Source: Eucommia ulmoides
Lineage: Eukaryota; Streptophyta; Magnoliopsida; Garryales; Eucommiaceae
NCBI GenBank assembly: GCA_016647705.1
Contig: CM028335.1
Location: forward strand, 18,516,905 to 18,580,904
Direction of reading: 5' to 3'
DNA: 64,000 bases
Below the pieces are notes generated by a model that was not told the DNA's origin, made no database searches, and worked only from the letters and a program-made list of their open reading frames with translations. Position numbers and translations under genes: made by a program. This document shows, in pieces, positions 1 through 11,039 of this stretch. Position 1 is the first letter of the stretch. Each line of letters opens with the position of its first letter.

Positions 1-1470
1 ATTAAAAAAATCCACTTTGACCCTTCAAAGTATGATAATTAGCAAAATATAAAATTTATTTTATTATTTTAAAATAAATTGTTATTTGTTTATTTTTTTT
101 GATTTAGTTAGTTAAATTTTAAGTTAAATTTAGTTAAATTTTAAGTTAAATTTAGGAATGTAGTTGTTTAATTTATAAATTTTAAATTAAAAATTGTGCA
201 CTTTGACCGCTCAAAATTATGCAAATTAGAAAAAAATATATATTGGTTTAAAATAAATTGTAAGTTAATTTGAGTTTAATTAAAAAAATCCACTTTGACC
301 CTTCAAAGTATGATAATTAGCAAAATATAAAATTTATTTTATTGTTTTAAAATAAATTGTTAGTTGTTTATTTTTTTTGATTTAGTTAGTTAAATTTTAA
401 GTTAAATTTAGGAATGTAGTTTTTTAATTTATAAATTTTAAATTAAAAATTGTGCACTTTGACCCCTCAAAATTATGCAAATTAGAAAAATATATATATT
501 GGTTTAAAATAAATTGTAAGTTAATTTGAGTTTAATTAAAAAAAATCCACTTTGACCCTTCAAAGTATGACAATTAGAAAAATATAAAATTTATTTTATT
601 GTTTTAAAATAAATTGTTAGTTGTTTAATTTTTTTTTATTTAGTTAGTTAAATTTTAAGTTAAATTTAGGAATGTAGTTGTTTAATTTATAAATTTTAAA
701 TTAAAAATTGTGCACTTTGACCCCTCAAAATTATGCAAATTAGAAAAATATATATATTGGTTTAAAATAAATTATAAGTTAATTTGAGTTTAATTAAAAA
801 AATCCACTTTGACCCTTCAAAGTATGATAATTAGCAAAATATAAAATTTATTTTATTGTTTTAAAATAAATTGTTAGTTGTTTATTTTTTTTGATTTAGT
901 TAGTTAAATTTAGGAATGTAGTTGTTTAATTTATAAATTTTAAATTAAAAATTGTGCACTTTGACCCCTCAAAATTATGCAAATTAGAAAAATATATATA
1001 TTGGTTTAAAATAAATTGTAAGTTAATTTGAGTTTAATTAAAAAAATCCACTTTGACCCTTCAAAGTATGACTATTAGAAAAATATAAAATTTATTTTAT
1101 TGTTTTAAAATAAATTGTTAGTTGTTTAATTTTTTTTTATTTAGTTAGTTAAATTTTAAGTTAAATTTAGGAATGTAGTTGTTTAATTTATAAATTTTAA
1201 ATTAAAAATTGTGCACTTTGACCCCTCAAAATTATGCAAATTAGAAAAATATATATATATTGGTTTAAAATAAATTGTAAGTTAATTTGAGTTTAATTAA
1301 AAAAATCCACTTTGACCCTTCAAAGTATGACAATTAGAAAAATATAAAATTTATTTTATTGTTTTAAAATAAATTGTTAGTTGTTTATTTTTTTTTATTT
1401 AGTTAGTTAAATTTTAAGTTAAATTTAGGAATGTAGTTGTTTAATTTATAAATTTTAAATTAAAAATTGT
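1..1470. repeat. AT-rich tandem array, unit about 258 bp, two-part monomers
   Basis: Six copies of a half-unit beginning CCACTTTGACCCTTCAAAG (near 11, 290, 546, 804, 1047 and 1306) alternate with five copies of a related half beginning GCACTTTGACCCCTCAAA (near 197, 453, 712, 955 and 1211). Each pair forms a unit of about 243-277 bp. The two halves share the CACTTTGACC..TCAAA head, a run of AAATATA, and TTTAAAATAAATTG, so the unit looks like an old dimer later amplified as a pair. The motif CTTTGA-CCCT-TCAAAG is a short inverted repeat. The array ends abruptly near 1470, about 95 bp before the MULE transposase start, and runs off the left edge. It could be the subterminal repeat zone of that MULE or an independent minisatellite. 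Confidence 0.9.
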
Positions 1471-1564
1471 GCATTGGTATAAGAACATACTTTTATGATT
1501 GAGTTTTAGTTGATGATATTATTTTCTTGTTTTGTTTTGCCTTTTGAAATGATAGTCGCTTGAA

Positions 1565-4297
1565 ATGGATCACGTCCGTTTGTTATTGTATTGGGGTGGT
1601 AGAATATTGGAAGGTACTGAATTCGGGATTAGTTACAGTACATCAGCTATAAAATCTTTGGTTGTCCATAGGGGAACAACCTTAGATGAATTAATTGAGA
1701 TGATAAAACCGTATGTTCTTGAGAATGAGACTGATGGGAATTTGAAACTGAAGTGTAGGATGCCGATGGCACTTTTCGGGGCGAATTGTAAATATACCCT
1801 ATTTTCTATCGGGGATGACTCAGCATTAAATCAAGTACTTGAGTTACCACTTTACATACTCTCGCTTCTTGCTGTTGAGGTGTATGTAGAGGTGGAACGA
1901 GCATTTGTTGATGGTTCGAATTTTTTCCCTGGAAGTGGTCATTTTACCAACTTATTGAGTCATAGTTTTAATCCGTACAGTAGCCAATCTGATGGCCAAT
2001 TTTTTGGCACCTTCCCCCAAGCAGTCCAGTCTAACTATATTGTCCCACCCCCTTACATTCCAGAACAATATCATTCCCACAGTACTCCCATGCCGCACCC
2101 CCAATCTGATCATGATCAGGGTACCAGCTCTGGTCTTCCACATCACCATTATTCACTGAATAGTCCACCACAACATGACACAAGTAATTATGGTGGTGAG
2201 TTTGATACAATTGATAGTCGTCATGATGTGTCAGAGGAAGAGTTAGATGCAGATGTTGCGTTTGACCCAGACGAAGTTGTAGATGCTGGGCCTAGTGGGC
2301 AAGGTAGTGAGAATCAACAATTGCCGTTGGAAAGGGATATTCCATTCTTCAATAACTTGGAATGGGGTGACGACGATGATATGGCAAAATACGAGCCAAA
2401 ATTGCGGAAAAAATTTTGGACACCAAAGATGGACGAATTTCGTGTTGGTATGGTCTTTAAGGATAAGGAACATGTGCAGCAAGCCGTTAAATATTACCAC
2501 GTGAAGAAAAACAAAGAGTTTCATGTGTTGGAAACGAACAAAAAGGTCTGGTCAGTTCATTGTTTGCATGGATGCAGTTGGAGATTGCGGGCGGGTAGGA
2601 AAAAAAGTCACGGCATGTTTCAGATTACGCAGTATGAAGGGCAGCACACATGTTTTTATAATCATACTGCTGTAGATCATAAAAATCTGGATTATGGACT
2701 CATTGCCAACCTAATACTTGGACAAGTCGAACAGGATCCAGAATTGAAGATTGGAGTGATTGTGGCTTACGTCAAGGAGTCTCAGGGATTCACCATCTCC
2801 TACTGAAAAGCTTGGATGGCTAGAGCTAAATCCATCGAGACCTTGTTTGGAAATTGGGACGAATCTTATCAGAAGTTGCCGAAGTTTATGTTCGCGTTGC
2901 AGCACTATAATCCGGGAATGATTGTCGAGTGGAGGACTGTGTCGACTGATATGCCTGCCTACAAGACGTTCGACATGGTATTTTGGGCATTCAAAGCTTC
3001 AGTTGACGGATGGCGTTATTGTCGCCCCGTAATCACCATCGACGGGACGCACTTGTATGGTAAATACGAGGGCAAGATTTTAATCGCCATTGGAATGACG
3101 CCGTCTAACAAGTGCTATCCATTGGCTTTCGCCATTGTACCGACAGAGGACTACCGATGCTGGCGATGGTTCATCTACATGCTTAAGAGGCATATTGTCG
3201 AAAATCGCCCTGAGGTAACATTGATATCGGACAGACACGGCGGCATTACTAGTGCGGTTGACAGTATCTGGCTTAATCAACAAAATGAGCCTGTCCGACA
3301 TCATCGATTTTGTTTGCGTCACCTTTGCAGCAATTTCAACAAGATTGCTAAAAATCAGAATCTCAAAGATCTTGCTTGGAATGCGGGTACTGCGACACAA
3401 ATTCGAAAATATAATGCTATCATGGAAGAGATAAAAAAAATTGATGTTCAGGCGCATGCATGGTTGAACAGTCATCCACCTTATAAATGGACCAGGGCAC
3501 ACGACGATGGTAAGCGTTGGGGAGTGATGACGACCAATTATGCAGAGGTATTTAACAACTGTTTGAAGGGTGCAAGAAATGTTCCAATTACTGCATCCGT
3601 GAAGATTACGTTCTACAGGATGGTTAAATACTTTGATATTGGTCGACAACAAGCTCTAAAGGACTCGGCCGATGGTTATGTATATGTTAAACACGTCGTT
3701 GAGAAAATACTGAAATCTTAAGCCAAGTCTAAAACATACGAAGTTCAAATATTCAATCGGTAATTTATTATTTTTTAATTATTTTCATGTTACATATAAC
3801 TGCATCGACACATATTTAATGTAATATAATTTTTTTTTTCTAGAGAGAACATGATCTACCATGTTAAAACTAGAAAGACTCTCATTGGGGGTCTGATCGC
3901 TCATGAAGTCACATTAGGTGATGACGCGAATTGCACATGTGGAAAGTATAAAATTTGGCGATATCCGTGCTCTCATATGCTTGCTGCCACCGAGTATAGT
4001 GGAGTTGATGCATTTCGCTATATTGCAGCTAAGTACACGATGACAAACCAATTGATGGCATGGGAGTCATCGTTTCGCCCGATTATTCACGAGGACTACT
4101 GGCCAGAGACCAATTTTCCAAACCTTATTCCAGATCATGACAGACTTCGGGTTGTTCATCGTGGTCGACCAAATTCCACTCGCATTCAAAACGAGATGGA
4201 TCAATCGCGGAGAATAATGACAAATCGTTGTGGTTTATGTTCTCAAACTGGACATGATAGGCGGAGGTGTCCATCCCGACCCCGTCATACGCCCAAT
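1565..4297 (+). pseudogene. Mutator-like (MULE/MuDR) transposase, decayed
   Basis: Likely start is ATG 1565; the N-terminal roughly 100 residues (MDHVRLLLYWGGR...) are the PB1-like domain common at the head of plant MULE transposases, followed by an acidic, proline-rich linker. The MuDR DNA-binding domain lies near codons 290-370. The MULE catalytic domain follows: first Asp in TIDGTHLYG (about 3040), second in LISDRHGG (about 3230), Glu in TTNYAEVFNN (about 3545). After an intron (3760-3843, GT..AG) come a SWIM zinc finger (CTCGKYKIWRYPCSHML) and a CCHC knuckle (CGLCSQTGHDRRRCP). Two in-frame stops, TGA 2804-2806 where relatives have Arg (ISY-R-KAW) and TAA 3719-3721, break an otherwise continuous frame. 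Cut-and-paste DNA transposition is the family role; this copy should not make full-length protein. Confidence 0.9.
3760..3843 (+). other. Intron of the MULE transposase
   Basis: Begins GTAATTTATT and ends with a T-rich tract and CTAG. Joining 3759 to 3844 keeps the reading phase (codon CG|A) and connects the catalytic domain to the SWIM zinc finger. Position and phase fit the flanking protein homology; splicing itself is inferred. Confidence 0.7.
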
Positions 4298-4300
4298 TAA

Positions 4301-4485
4301 TCTTGTCGGTTCATTATAATTATGTTTATGCTACTTCATTTGTTTGTTATGTCAACTTTTATATATTATAAATTCCATGCACACATTTCTTCATGATCAA
4401 TGCTATATTTTGTTTATAAATGTCATTAAATTTTAATTTCATACTAACAAATTTACCACAAGTGTTGACGGACCAAATTTCAGCC
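4301..4485. other. AT-rich spacer between transposase and MAIN-like gene
   Basis: About 185 bp of AT-rich DNA separates the transposase stop from the next gene on the same strand. It would have to hold the transposase 3' end and the promoter of the downstream gene; I see no clear TATA box or poly(A) signal that can be trusted in such AT-rich sequence. Confidence 0.5.
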
Positions 4486-6813
4486 ATGTCAATCCCTGGA
4501 CCAGAAGATGTTTCAGTTCTACATATGCAGGCGCAACATAGGTCTGAAGTAGTATGGGCAACACAGGTAAATATTTAGGCTATTGCATTATATTAATTTT
4601 TATATTTCAATTTTTAAAAAATTTAATGTTATTTATTGTGTCTTATTTAATGTTTCAGGATATTCGTTCTCTTGACTGTCCTGGATCCGATGGAGGAGAA
4701 TGGAGAGAAAACGTTCCCCCTCAAATTATACAATTAATAGAATCAGTCGGTTTCTACGGCCCGTTCAGGTTGTGGCCGAAGCGATTGGATAGGGCTCTCA
4801 TAACTGCATTGGTAGAGAGATGGCGTCCGGAAACCCACACTTTCCATCTACCCATTGGGGAGATGACCATCACATTACAGGACGTTGCCATCTTGTTGGG
4901 GTTACCCGTGCATGGGAAGCCGGTTATCGCCAATGAGCCAGCGCGAGCGGGACCCGAATGGCAAGCACTTTGCCTCCAGCTCCTTGGAGTAGTACCACCA
5001 GAGGCACATATTAGGAATGGGTGTTTGAAGCTCAAGTGGTTACGTAACACCTTTGCCGAAGTTCCTGAGGATGCCGACGAGGAAGTCATGCATTGCTACG
5101 CACGTGCGTATTACTTGCTTATACTTGGCCAGATGTTGCTGCCTGATAAATTGGAGAACAGCGTCAGGCTAATCTACCTCCCATTACTTAGTGACTTGAC
5201 ACCTAGCGTCAAGTATAGCTGGGGCAGTGCGACGCTTGCAGTCCTCTACCGCGAGCTATGTAAGGCGTCGAAGGCCAACACGAAAGACATAGCCGGTTGT
5301 CTATTTTTGTTGGAGTGTTGGGCCTGGGAGCGGTTGCCGAGACTTCAACCTGAAGTTATCCATGAACCCCAGTATGACATCGCAATCGCAGAGCTGGACT
5401 TCGGTAATGGTATGATGTTCCCAGCTGCTCCAAGGGGTGCTTGGTAACTAATTTGTATTTTATTTTTAATTTCATTTACCATGTAATAAATATTTATTTA
5501 TGGATATTAAACTTATGATTTATATGTTTGTTGTACAGGTGGACCCTCGAATTCAATTTAGAAAACTTGCCGATGCATGTTCTAGCGGTGTATCGCGATC
5601 AGTTAGATCGCTTGCAGAATGACGAGGTTACTTATTTATTTATATCAAAATTTAAATAAATTTATTTCTTTATTTATTTAAATAAATTTATATTTTGTTT
5701 TGACAGGTTATTTGGATGCCCTATATCTTGTCGACTTTGCCTCCATATACTACAGATGGAGAAGATATATGGATAGCATCGCTACCTCTCATTTGTTTCG
5801 AGGTCGTCGAATACACGTATCCCCTGCGCGTGCTACGACAGTTTAGTTATCGCCAAGGGGTTCCTCAGCCGGTAATTATGGATCGGGACTTGCACAAAAT
5901 GACTCGGCGATGATACTTTGGTGTAAACTGGACTGAGAAGCACCACGCACATATAGTTGCGTGAAATAGACGACGAGCACCAGATGTGCGCAGATTTCAG
6001 CAAGGGATAGGGGTTGACCAAGGATACATGGATTGGTATTGGAGAATCACACGAAGGATCTTGGTCAACCCGGTGTACCGACCTGAGTTTGGGTATCTAG
6101 CAACGGGAGGACGAGTTGTGTTAGAAGTATGGCCCCCATTTGATTGTACCATCTGTTTAGTTATATGAGTTTGATTATGTTGTTATTATTCATGTATTAA
6201 ATAACCAATTATATGTGTTTCGTAGGATACGGAGGTATCAAACCTGATACGCTTGAATGATCTAACTCTGCGGTCGGGTACTGCGGAATCAGGTATTGCA
6301 TTGTCTCATGCCATCAATGATGGCACCATTGGGAGGATGCACCGAGGAGTACCACGCCATGTGGCACCTGACGTTCCTCCATCTCCGTAGCCTGCACATC
6401 AGTCTCCTCATCAGCAATGGACTTCTGATGCCTACTATCCAGATAGTGTGGGTGATGTCGGACCATCCACATCGTACAACATGGGTGCTTATGACGGACC
6501 ATCTAGCACGTACGGATTGGGTGACGGTGCTGGGCCTTCCGACGTGTACCAGATGCACGACCCTTATTCGCATAAGCCATTGCAGCTGTCACCTTCATTC
6601 TTCACTCCTGCGATGGACGAAATTGTCTCAACTTCAGGCGTGAATCCTCCAATGGCATTTGTCCAACCGACAAGATTGGAAAGACAAGTGTCACCGGTGC
6701 CATGGTTGGGGGATGATGGACAAGTTACACAGCTTCATGACGAGATTGAGGAACCTCCGATTGCTCAACGCCGAGGGCGGAGGAACGTCCGACGTAGGCC
6801 TTGTGGTACATAG
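4486..6813 (+). pseudogene. MAIN-LIKE / plant mobile domain (PMD) gene, decayed
   Basis: Exon 1 (4486-4566, MSIPGPEDVS...) splices in phase to exon 2 (4659-5443), which carries the PMD core: GFYGPFRLWPKRLDRALITA, the ETHTFHLPIGEMTITLQDVA block, LLGLPVHGKPV and LKWLRNTF. Exons at 5539-5626 and 5707 onward continue the domain (DIWIASLPLICFEVVEY, LRQFSYRQGVPQP). Near 5996-6126 comes GYMDWYWRITRRILVNP, and after an acceptor near 6226 a Pro/Gln/Gly-rich tail ends at 6813. In-frame stops lie at 5911-5913, 5962-5964 and 6388-6390; at 5962 the context favours a former Trp. Phase across the last junction is not clean. PMD proteins occur both as host genes (MAIN, MAIL1: genome stability, silencing) and as passengers of MULEs; its place just downstream of a MULE transposase on the same strand suggests the latter. 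Confidence 0.85.
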
Positions 6814-7480
6814 TTAGTTAAATAGTAGATAGTTTAAGTATAGGATTGTAAATACAATTTTTTTGTAAATAATCCTTTTTTTTTTTTAACGTTTGTAGAG
6901 GTTAAAAAGTTGTTAATCTACCGTACATATTTATTCTTCTTGAATTTGAAAGAAAATTTTTCGAAGGTAGATATAATATAGACAAGGTATAACAAACGCA
7001 ATACATAACAAAGACAATACATAAAAAATAAAGTACATAACATCACGAAAAATAGTTGTCAAAAAAATATTAAAGTAACAAACTAACTAAGAAATTAAAC
7101 AAGTAATCTAACAAATTAAATTAACTAACTACTTAACAAATTAAATAAGTAAAGTAAATAACAAACAGATTAACTAAATAATAATTTATTCAAATTTTGA
7201 GATGTTAAAGTTCTTAATTTTTAATTAAATAACTAAATTAACAAATTAAATTAACAAAATAACTTAAAAAATAAATTAACTAAATTAATTATAAATTAAG
7301 TAAAAAATATAATAATCAAATTAACAAATATATTAAAATTACCTGAAAATCCGAGAGATGAAAGAGTTGTAAGAAGGGGTCGGTTGGAGAAGGTCGAGAG
7401 AGGAAAGAGTTCCAAACAGTTGCGAAAGGGGAAGGGGTTAGATTTGGCAGATTTTTTTTTTTTTTTTTTTTAAGATGGAT
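6814..7480. other. Gene-free AT-rich stretch
   Basis: No coding signal. From 7000 to 7330 it consists of short degenerate AACTAAATTAACAAATT-like words. A poly-T run of about 20 (7452-7471) directly precedes the hairpin cluster. Confidence 0.6.
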
Positions 7481-7738
7481 GGTCCCGGGGTTGGTAACCC
7501 CGGGACCCGTCAGCCGCCGTCGCCGGCTACGGCGGCTGTCCGGCATAACATCCCGAGATTACCAATCCCGGGATGGTCGCAGCTGAAGCTTGCACAGCTT
7601 GTGCAAGCTTCAGCTGGCTTATAGCTTGGTCCCGGGGTTGGTAACCCCGAGACCATTTGTCCAAAAAAAAAAAAAATCCGAAAATCTCGGGGTTGGCAAC
7701 CCCGGGATCTCAGTTCCCGAGGTTACCAACCCCGAAAT
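7481..7738. repeat. Cluster of seven consecutive GC-rich hairpins
   Basis: Seven palindromes follow one another in 258 bp. 7481-7507: 12-nt arms GGTCCCGGGGTT/AACCCCGGGACC, loop GGT. 7511-7538: arms CAGCCGCCGT/ACGGCGGCTG around GCCGGC. 7549-7575: CATCCCGAGATT/AATCCCGGGATG, loop ACC. 7580-7616: perfect 17-nt arms starting CAGCTGAAGCTTGCACA, loop GCT. 7628-7654: a near copy of the first. 7684-7708 and 7714-7737: shorter relatives. Five of the seven share the core CGGGGTT-GGT-AACCCCG in one or the other direction. The GC content contrasts sharply with the AT-rich surroundings. It is not coding in any frame I can recognise. It could be the end of the MULE-MAIN element or an independent foldback. 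Confidence 0.85.
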
Positions 7739-7760
7739 ACGTGGGTTCCGTAATTAAGTT

Positions 7761-8790
7761 AAAATAAATCTGTTGTCAGATTTTTTATTTTTTTTTATTT
7801 TTTATTTTATATTTATTACGTAAAGAACTCGATTGAAGAGATAGTTAATAGTTAACTCTCATTCATTACAAATCATGTTTTTCACTTTTAAATTTTACTA
7901 TATGATATGATATAAATATAATTTATCATTTTTATATTTGTAATTTTTAGAAATTTGTTTTTTAAAAAGTAAAATATATTTTTAATTCTTGCCACAACTT
8001 ATATGAGAAATAAAAACATAATTTTTTTTTAAATAAAAAGTCTAATTAGTAAATTATTTATAGTTTTTATTATTTATTGTAAAAAAAATATCTTTTATTT
8101 AAATAAAAAAATCTCACTATTTGAAATAGAAGAAAACTTTTAAAATTCTTTAAACCCATTATTGTAATAATAAATGACAATCAAATTCACTAAAATTATT
8201 ATATTAATAATAAATAATATTTAAAAATTAGAATTAATCTTAACCCTTCAAATAGGATTGGAGAGATAGAAAATCCTTGATTGTTATTCATTTTCAAAAG
8301 TTGACTTCCACATATAGATAACCTATAGATTATTATTTGTAATATTGGTTGGGGCACTTTGTATTGGCTCTTGTTTATCAAATATTCCCAAGTAAATATT
8401 AAAAGAATGTCAAGCTCTTGAAAACTGACATTTACATTTGTGTTATCTACTTTGGCAAATAACAAGTTTTTACCTAACTTAAAAATTAAATTACAATTTA
8501 ACATCTAATTCCTTTTGGATTTAATTGTATCAACTTAAAACAAAAAATAAAAATAAAAAATCAAGCAATATTAGAACGCTTTCAATATAAACAAGGGCCA
8601 TTTTTTGGGGCCTAAACCCACATTCTTCTTTTTATTTTATGAAAATTCTAATTTAAAAAATATATTATTTTTTATGACAATAATACCCCTCAATTAATTT
8701 TTTAATTATAAACATTAACTTTCGTTTTGGTACATAAAAGAAACAACAAAAACTAAGAGCACTTAACAAATGCCTCTGGGTCCATTTTCC
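7761..8790. other. AT-rich intergenic DNA, nothing recognised
   Basis: Homopolymer-rich, AT-rich sequence with short A and T tracts. No open frame with protein-like composition and no clear repeat structure was seen. Confidence 0.5.
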
Positions 8791-8793
8791 TAA

Positions 8794-9700
8794 ACAAGAA
8801 GTTCATCAGGGGGATTGAAAATTAGTTTAAATTCTTCCTTAATTTTTGTTCCTAAATTTGCTAGATAATTAGTGCATCGATTATTGTCTCTTGGCGCTAG
8901 TTGGACCATGTAACCATTAGCCTTCATCATTCTTTTACAGTTATTGATTCATGGCTTGAATTTGTGATTCTTTGGGCATTCTTCTAAAAATAGTTTTGTC
9001 AATTCTGTTGCATCAATCTTGACGATGATTCTTGGGTACCCTCCATTAGCCGCCATGGTTATGCCTTGATGGACTTCTCTTATTTCTACTTTTAGGTTGT
9101 TGCAACTAGTCACATGTCCATAAAAGCCAAAATACCAAACTCCCAGTTTGTCCCTCAACAATCTTCCATAATCTCATTTTCCGGTGTTTTTTTTAACACA
9201 TCCATTAGTGTTCAGCTTAAAGAATCCTGCACAAGGAGGTGACCATTTAGATGGCAACATTTACTTTTGGAGATGTTTTGGGGACAGAAAGAGTCAAGTA
9301 AATCATTTTTTAGTCTATTTTATTTTTTTGAACCACAATGCAGGTATCTCGGGAATTTCCTTCAATAACTTTATTGTTTCTGTCCTTCTAGATCTTTCAA
9401 ATAATAGCAATAAAAAAGTAAAAGGAAGAGGGAGACAACAACTTACCTTTCAAATTATTTTTAATCCAGCAACACAGATCTTTACAAAACTCTGCTCGAA
9501 TTGATGCAGACTAAAAAAAATTCAATTTTTCTTTGCTTTATTGCAAGTCCTTAGTACATGATCTATCGTTTCATTCACTTCCTTACTCCTTTGGCACATT
9601 GTAGTTATATCATTGGAGCAACTAGCAACATATTCATTTGTTACTAATTTTCCATGGAAGAGCAACTATAAAAATTATTTGGTATGAGAGAGAGACAAAA
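8794..9700 (-). pseudogene. LINE ORF2 C-terminal remnant (zf-RVT and RNase H)
   Basis: Read on the minus strand, the segment near 9540-9665 gives LFHGKLVTNEYVASCSNDIT followed by MCQRSKEVNETIDHVLRTC, the zinc-binding zf-RVT region that follows the reverse transcriptase in plant LINEs. Near 9190-9237 comes GFFKLNTNGCV, the start of the plant RNase H-like domain (RVT_3), continued by 9161-8949 (KLGVWYFGFYGHV, LKVEIREVHQGI, RIIVKIDATEL) and 8945-8797 (VQLAPRDNNRCTNYLANLG). Frame changes between the pieces show decay. The reverse transcriptase and endonuclease are absent, as expected for a 5'-truncated insertion, though a tail was not identified. Confidence 0.7.
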
Positions 9701-10199
9701 AAAGTTTGTGTATTTAGGATTTTTAACATTAGGAGTAATTTTGTCATTATATTTTTTTTGGGTGGAGTTAGTGTTGATTTTTCTTTTTTGGGTTATAAAT
9801 AATGTTTTATTTAATTGGTACTTAAAAAGTTTGATTTTAAAATTGGATTTATAGAAAAAAAAAAATCTTATTTTTTATATAAAGATATATAGAAAAAAAA
9901 ACAAATCCATAGATTGGTAAGCGTTAAGTGAGTCAAATAATAATAAATTTTAAAATTGCAGAACAATTATTTATAAGTGTTAAACAATAAAAATTTCTAT
10001 AATAAAAAGATACCTATTAAAAAAAAATAAAAAAATTACGATAATATTTGTAATAAAAACCCGTTGAAATATTCCCGTAAACTCTATGTTTTAATGATTT
10101 TATTTGGGTTTCATGGATACAATTTGTGATGTTTAAAGTAAACTAAACTGTATTTCAATTAAATATCGAGGATCTAAAATAAAATTGAGTGAAAATTTA
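9701..10199. other. Intergenic, no gene seen
   Basis: AT-rich with short poly-A and poly-T runs. No protein-like frame and no obvious inverted repeats. Confidence 0.5.
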
Positions 10200-10434
10200 A
10201 AGGGTGGAAAATGTCAATGAGATTAGGGTTTTAGGGAAAACTGTACAATTTTGGAGCGGGCGTTTTGGCACTTTCAATTTGCTCCCTTCTTTCAGACCAC
10301 CATGTTCTAGGGTTACAGTGGAGAAATCATGGAGGCCACCAGTTCCTTTCTCTGATCGTTTTTTATAGTGAAGAAAGAAATAAGGACTTCTGCAATTGTT
10401 ACCTCGCCGTCGCCGATTCTTCTTGGTAAGCCCT
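10200..10434 (+). other. Candidate 5' untranslated exon
   Basis: This stretch is richer in GC and pyrimidine than its flanks, with ATTAGGGTTTTAGGG, CTTTCAGACC, TTCTAGGGTTACAG and CGCCGTCGCCG, typical of plant 5' leaders. It ends in a consensus donor at 10434/10435 (TTCTTG|GTAAGC). The only ATG contexts give very short frames, so it would be a non-coding leader exon. Its coding partner is not proven; the nearest candidate on this strand is the small gene at 17924, which would require an intron of about 7.4 kb holding the copia fragments. Confidence 0.3.
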
Positions 10435-11039
10435 CTCTTTCTCCATTTTTTTCTTCTTGCGATTCTGCTTGTCGTTGAAGGCTTATTGTGACATTTTGTT
10501 TTTCTCTACTATCTGCTATCTTCGACGTTGTTATATCACATACGTAGTATATGTTCATCTCTCGTGAGATTTGCTCTGTTTGCATTGCTCGTAAAACGTG
10601 CCCATTTTGCTGATTTTGCTTTTTTTTTTGTTCTTTGATATTTATGTATTTTGGGCTTCATCCTATCTGGTGGATGCTTCTTTGTTTCTTGGTTTGGAGA
10701 GAGTTTTGGCTGAGTAAATATCTTTGTTTACTAGAATTGAGCAGTGTCTCCGTTTTTTCTGCAATTGTTTTTCCAGTTATCATTTAATTGGATGCTTTGC
10801 TTATAACAAGACACTGTGTATTGCTTATTTGTTAATGCTGAAGAGCGAAACAATATACGCATGCATGTTCTTGGTCTGAATTGGGTTTTTAAATGGTCTA
10901 ATTTGTCTGTTAATTGAAGAAATACTTCAATCTTGCATCAGTATGGCGGTATTTCTTTTTTCTTTTTAAGTAAAAATTTACAACTTTCATTGCTTTCTGT
11001 TGGACTATGGCATTTATTGCATTTATTTTAGTTTTTATT
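10435..11039. other. T-rich, intron-like stretch
   Basis: T-rich sequence following a consensus splice donor, with no coding signal. Consistent with the start of a long intron. Confidence 0.4.

Noticed and set aside
1952-2149. Minus-strand frames over the MULE transposase, and similar ones at 3080-3652 and 4754-5089
   Set aside because: They are antisense shadows of a coding region with clear family motifs on the plus strand.
4554-4658. Open frame upstream of the PMD core suggesting an N-terminal hydrophobic extension
   Set aside because: It lies across a good intron (GTAAATATT...TTTCAG, 4567-4658). The in-phase exon 4486-4566 is a better N-terminus.
6814-7330. AT-rich words downstream of the PMD gene taken as an inverted copy of the 1-1470 array
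   Set aside because: Only generic TTAACTAAATT-like words match; the diagnostic CACTTTGACC head is absent.
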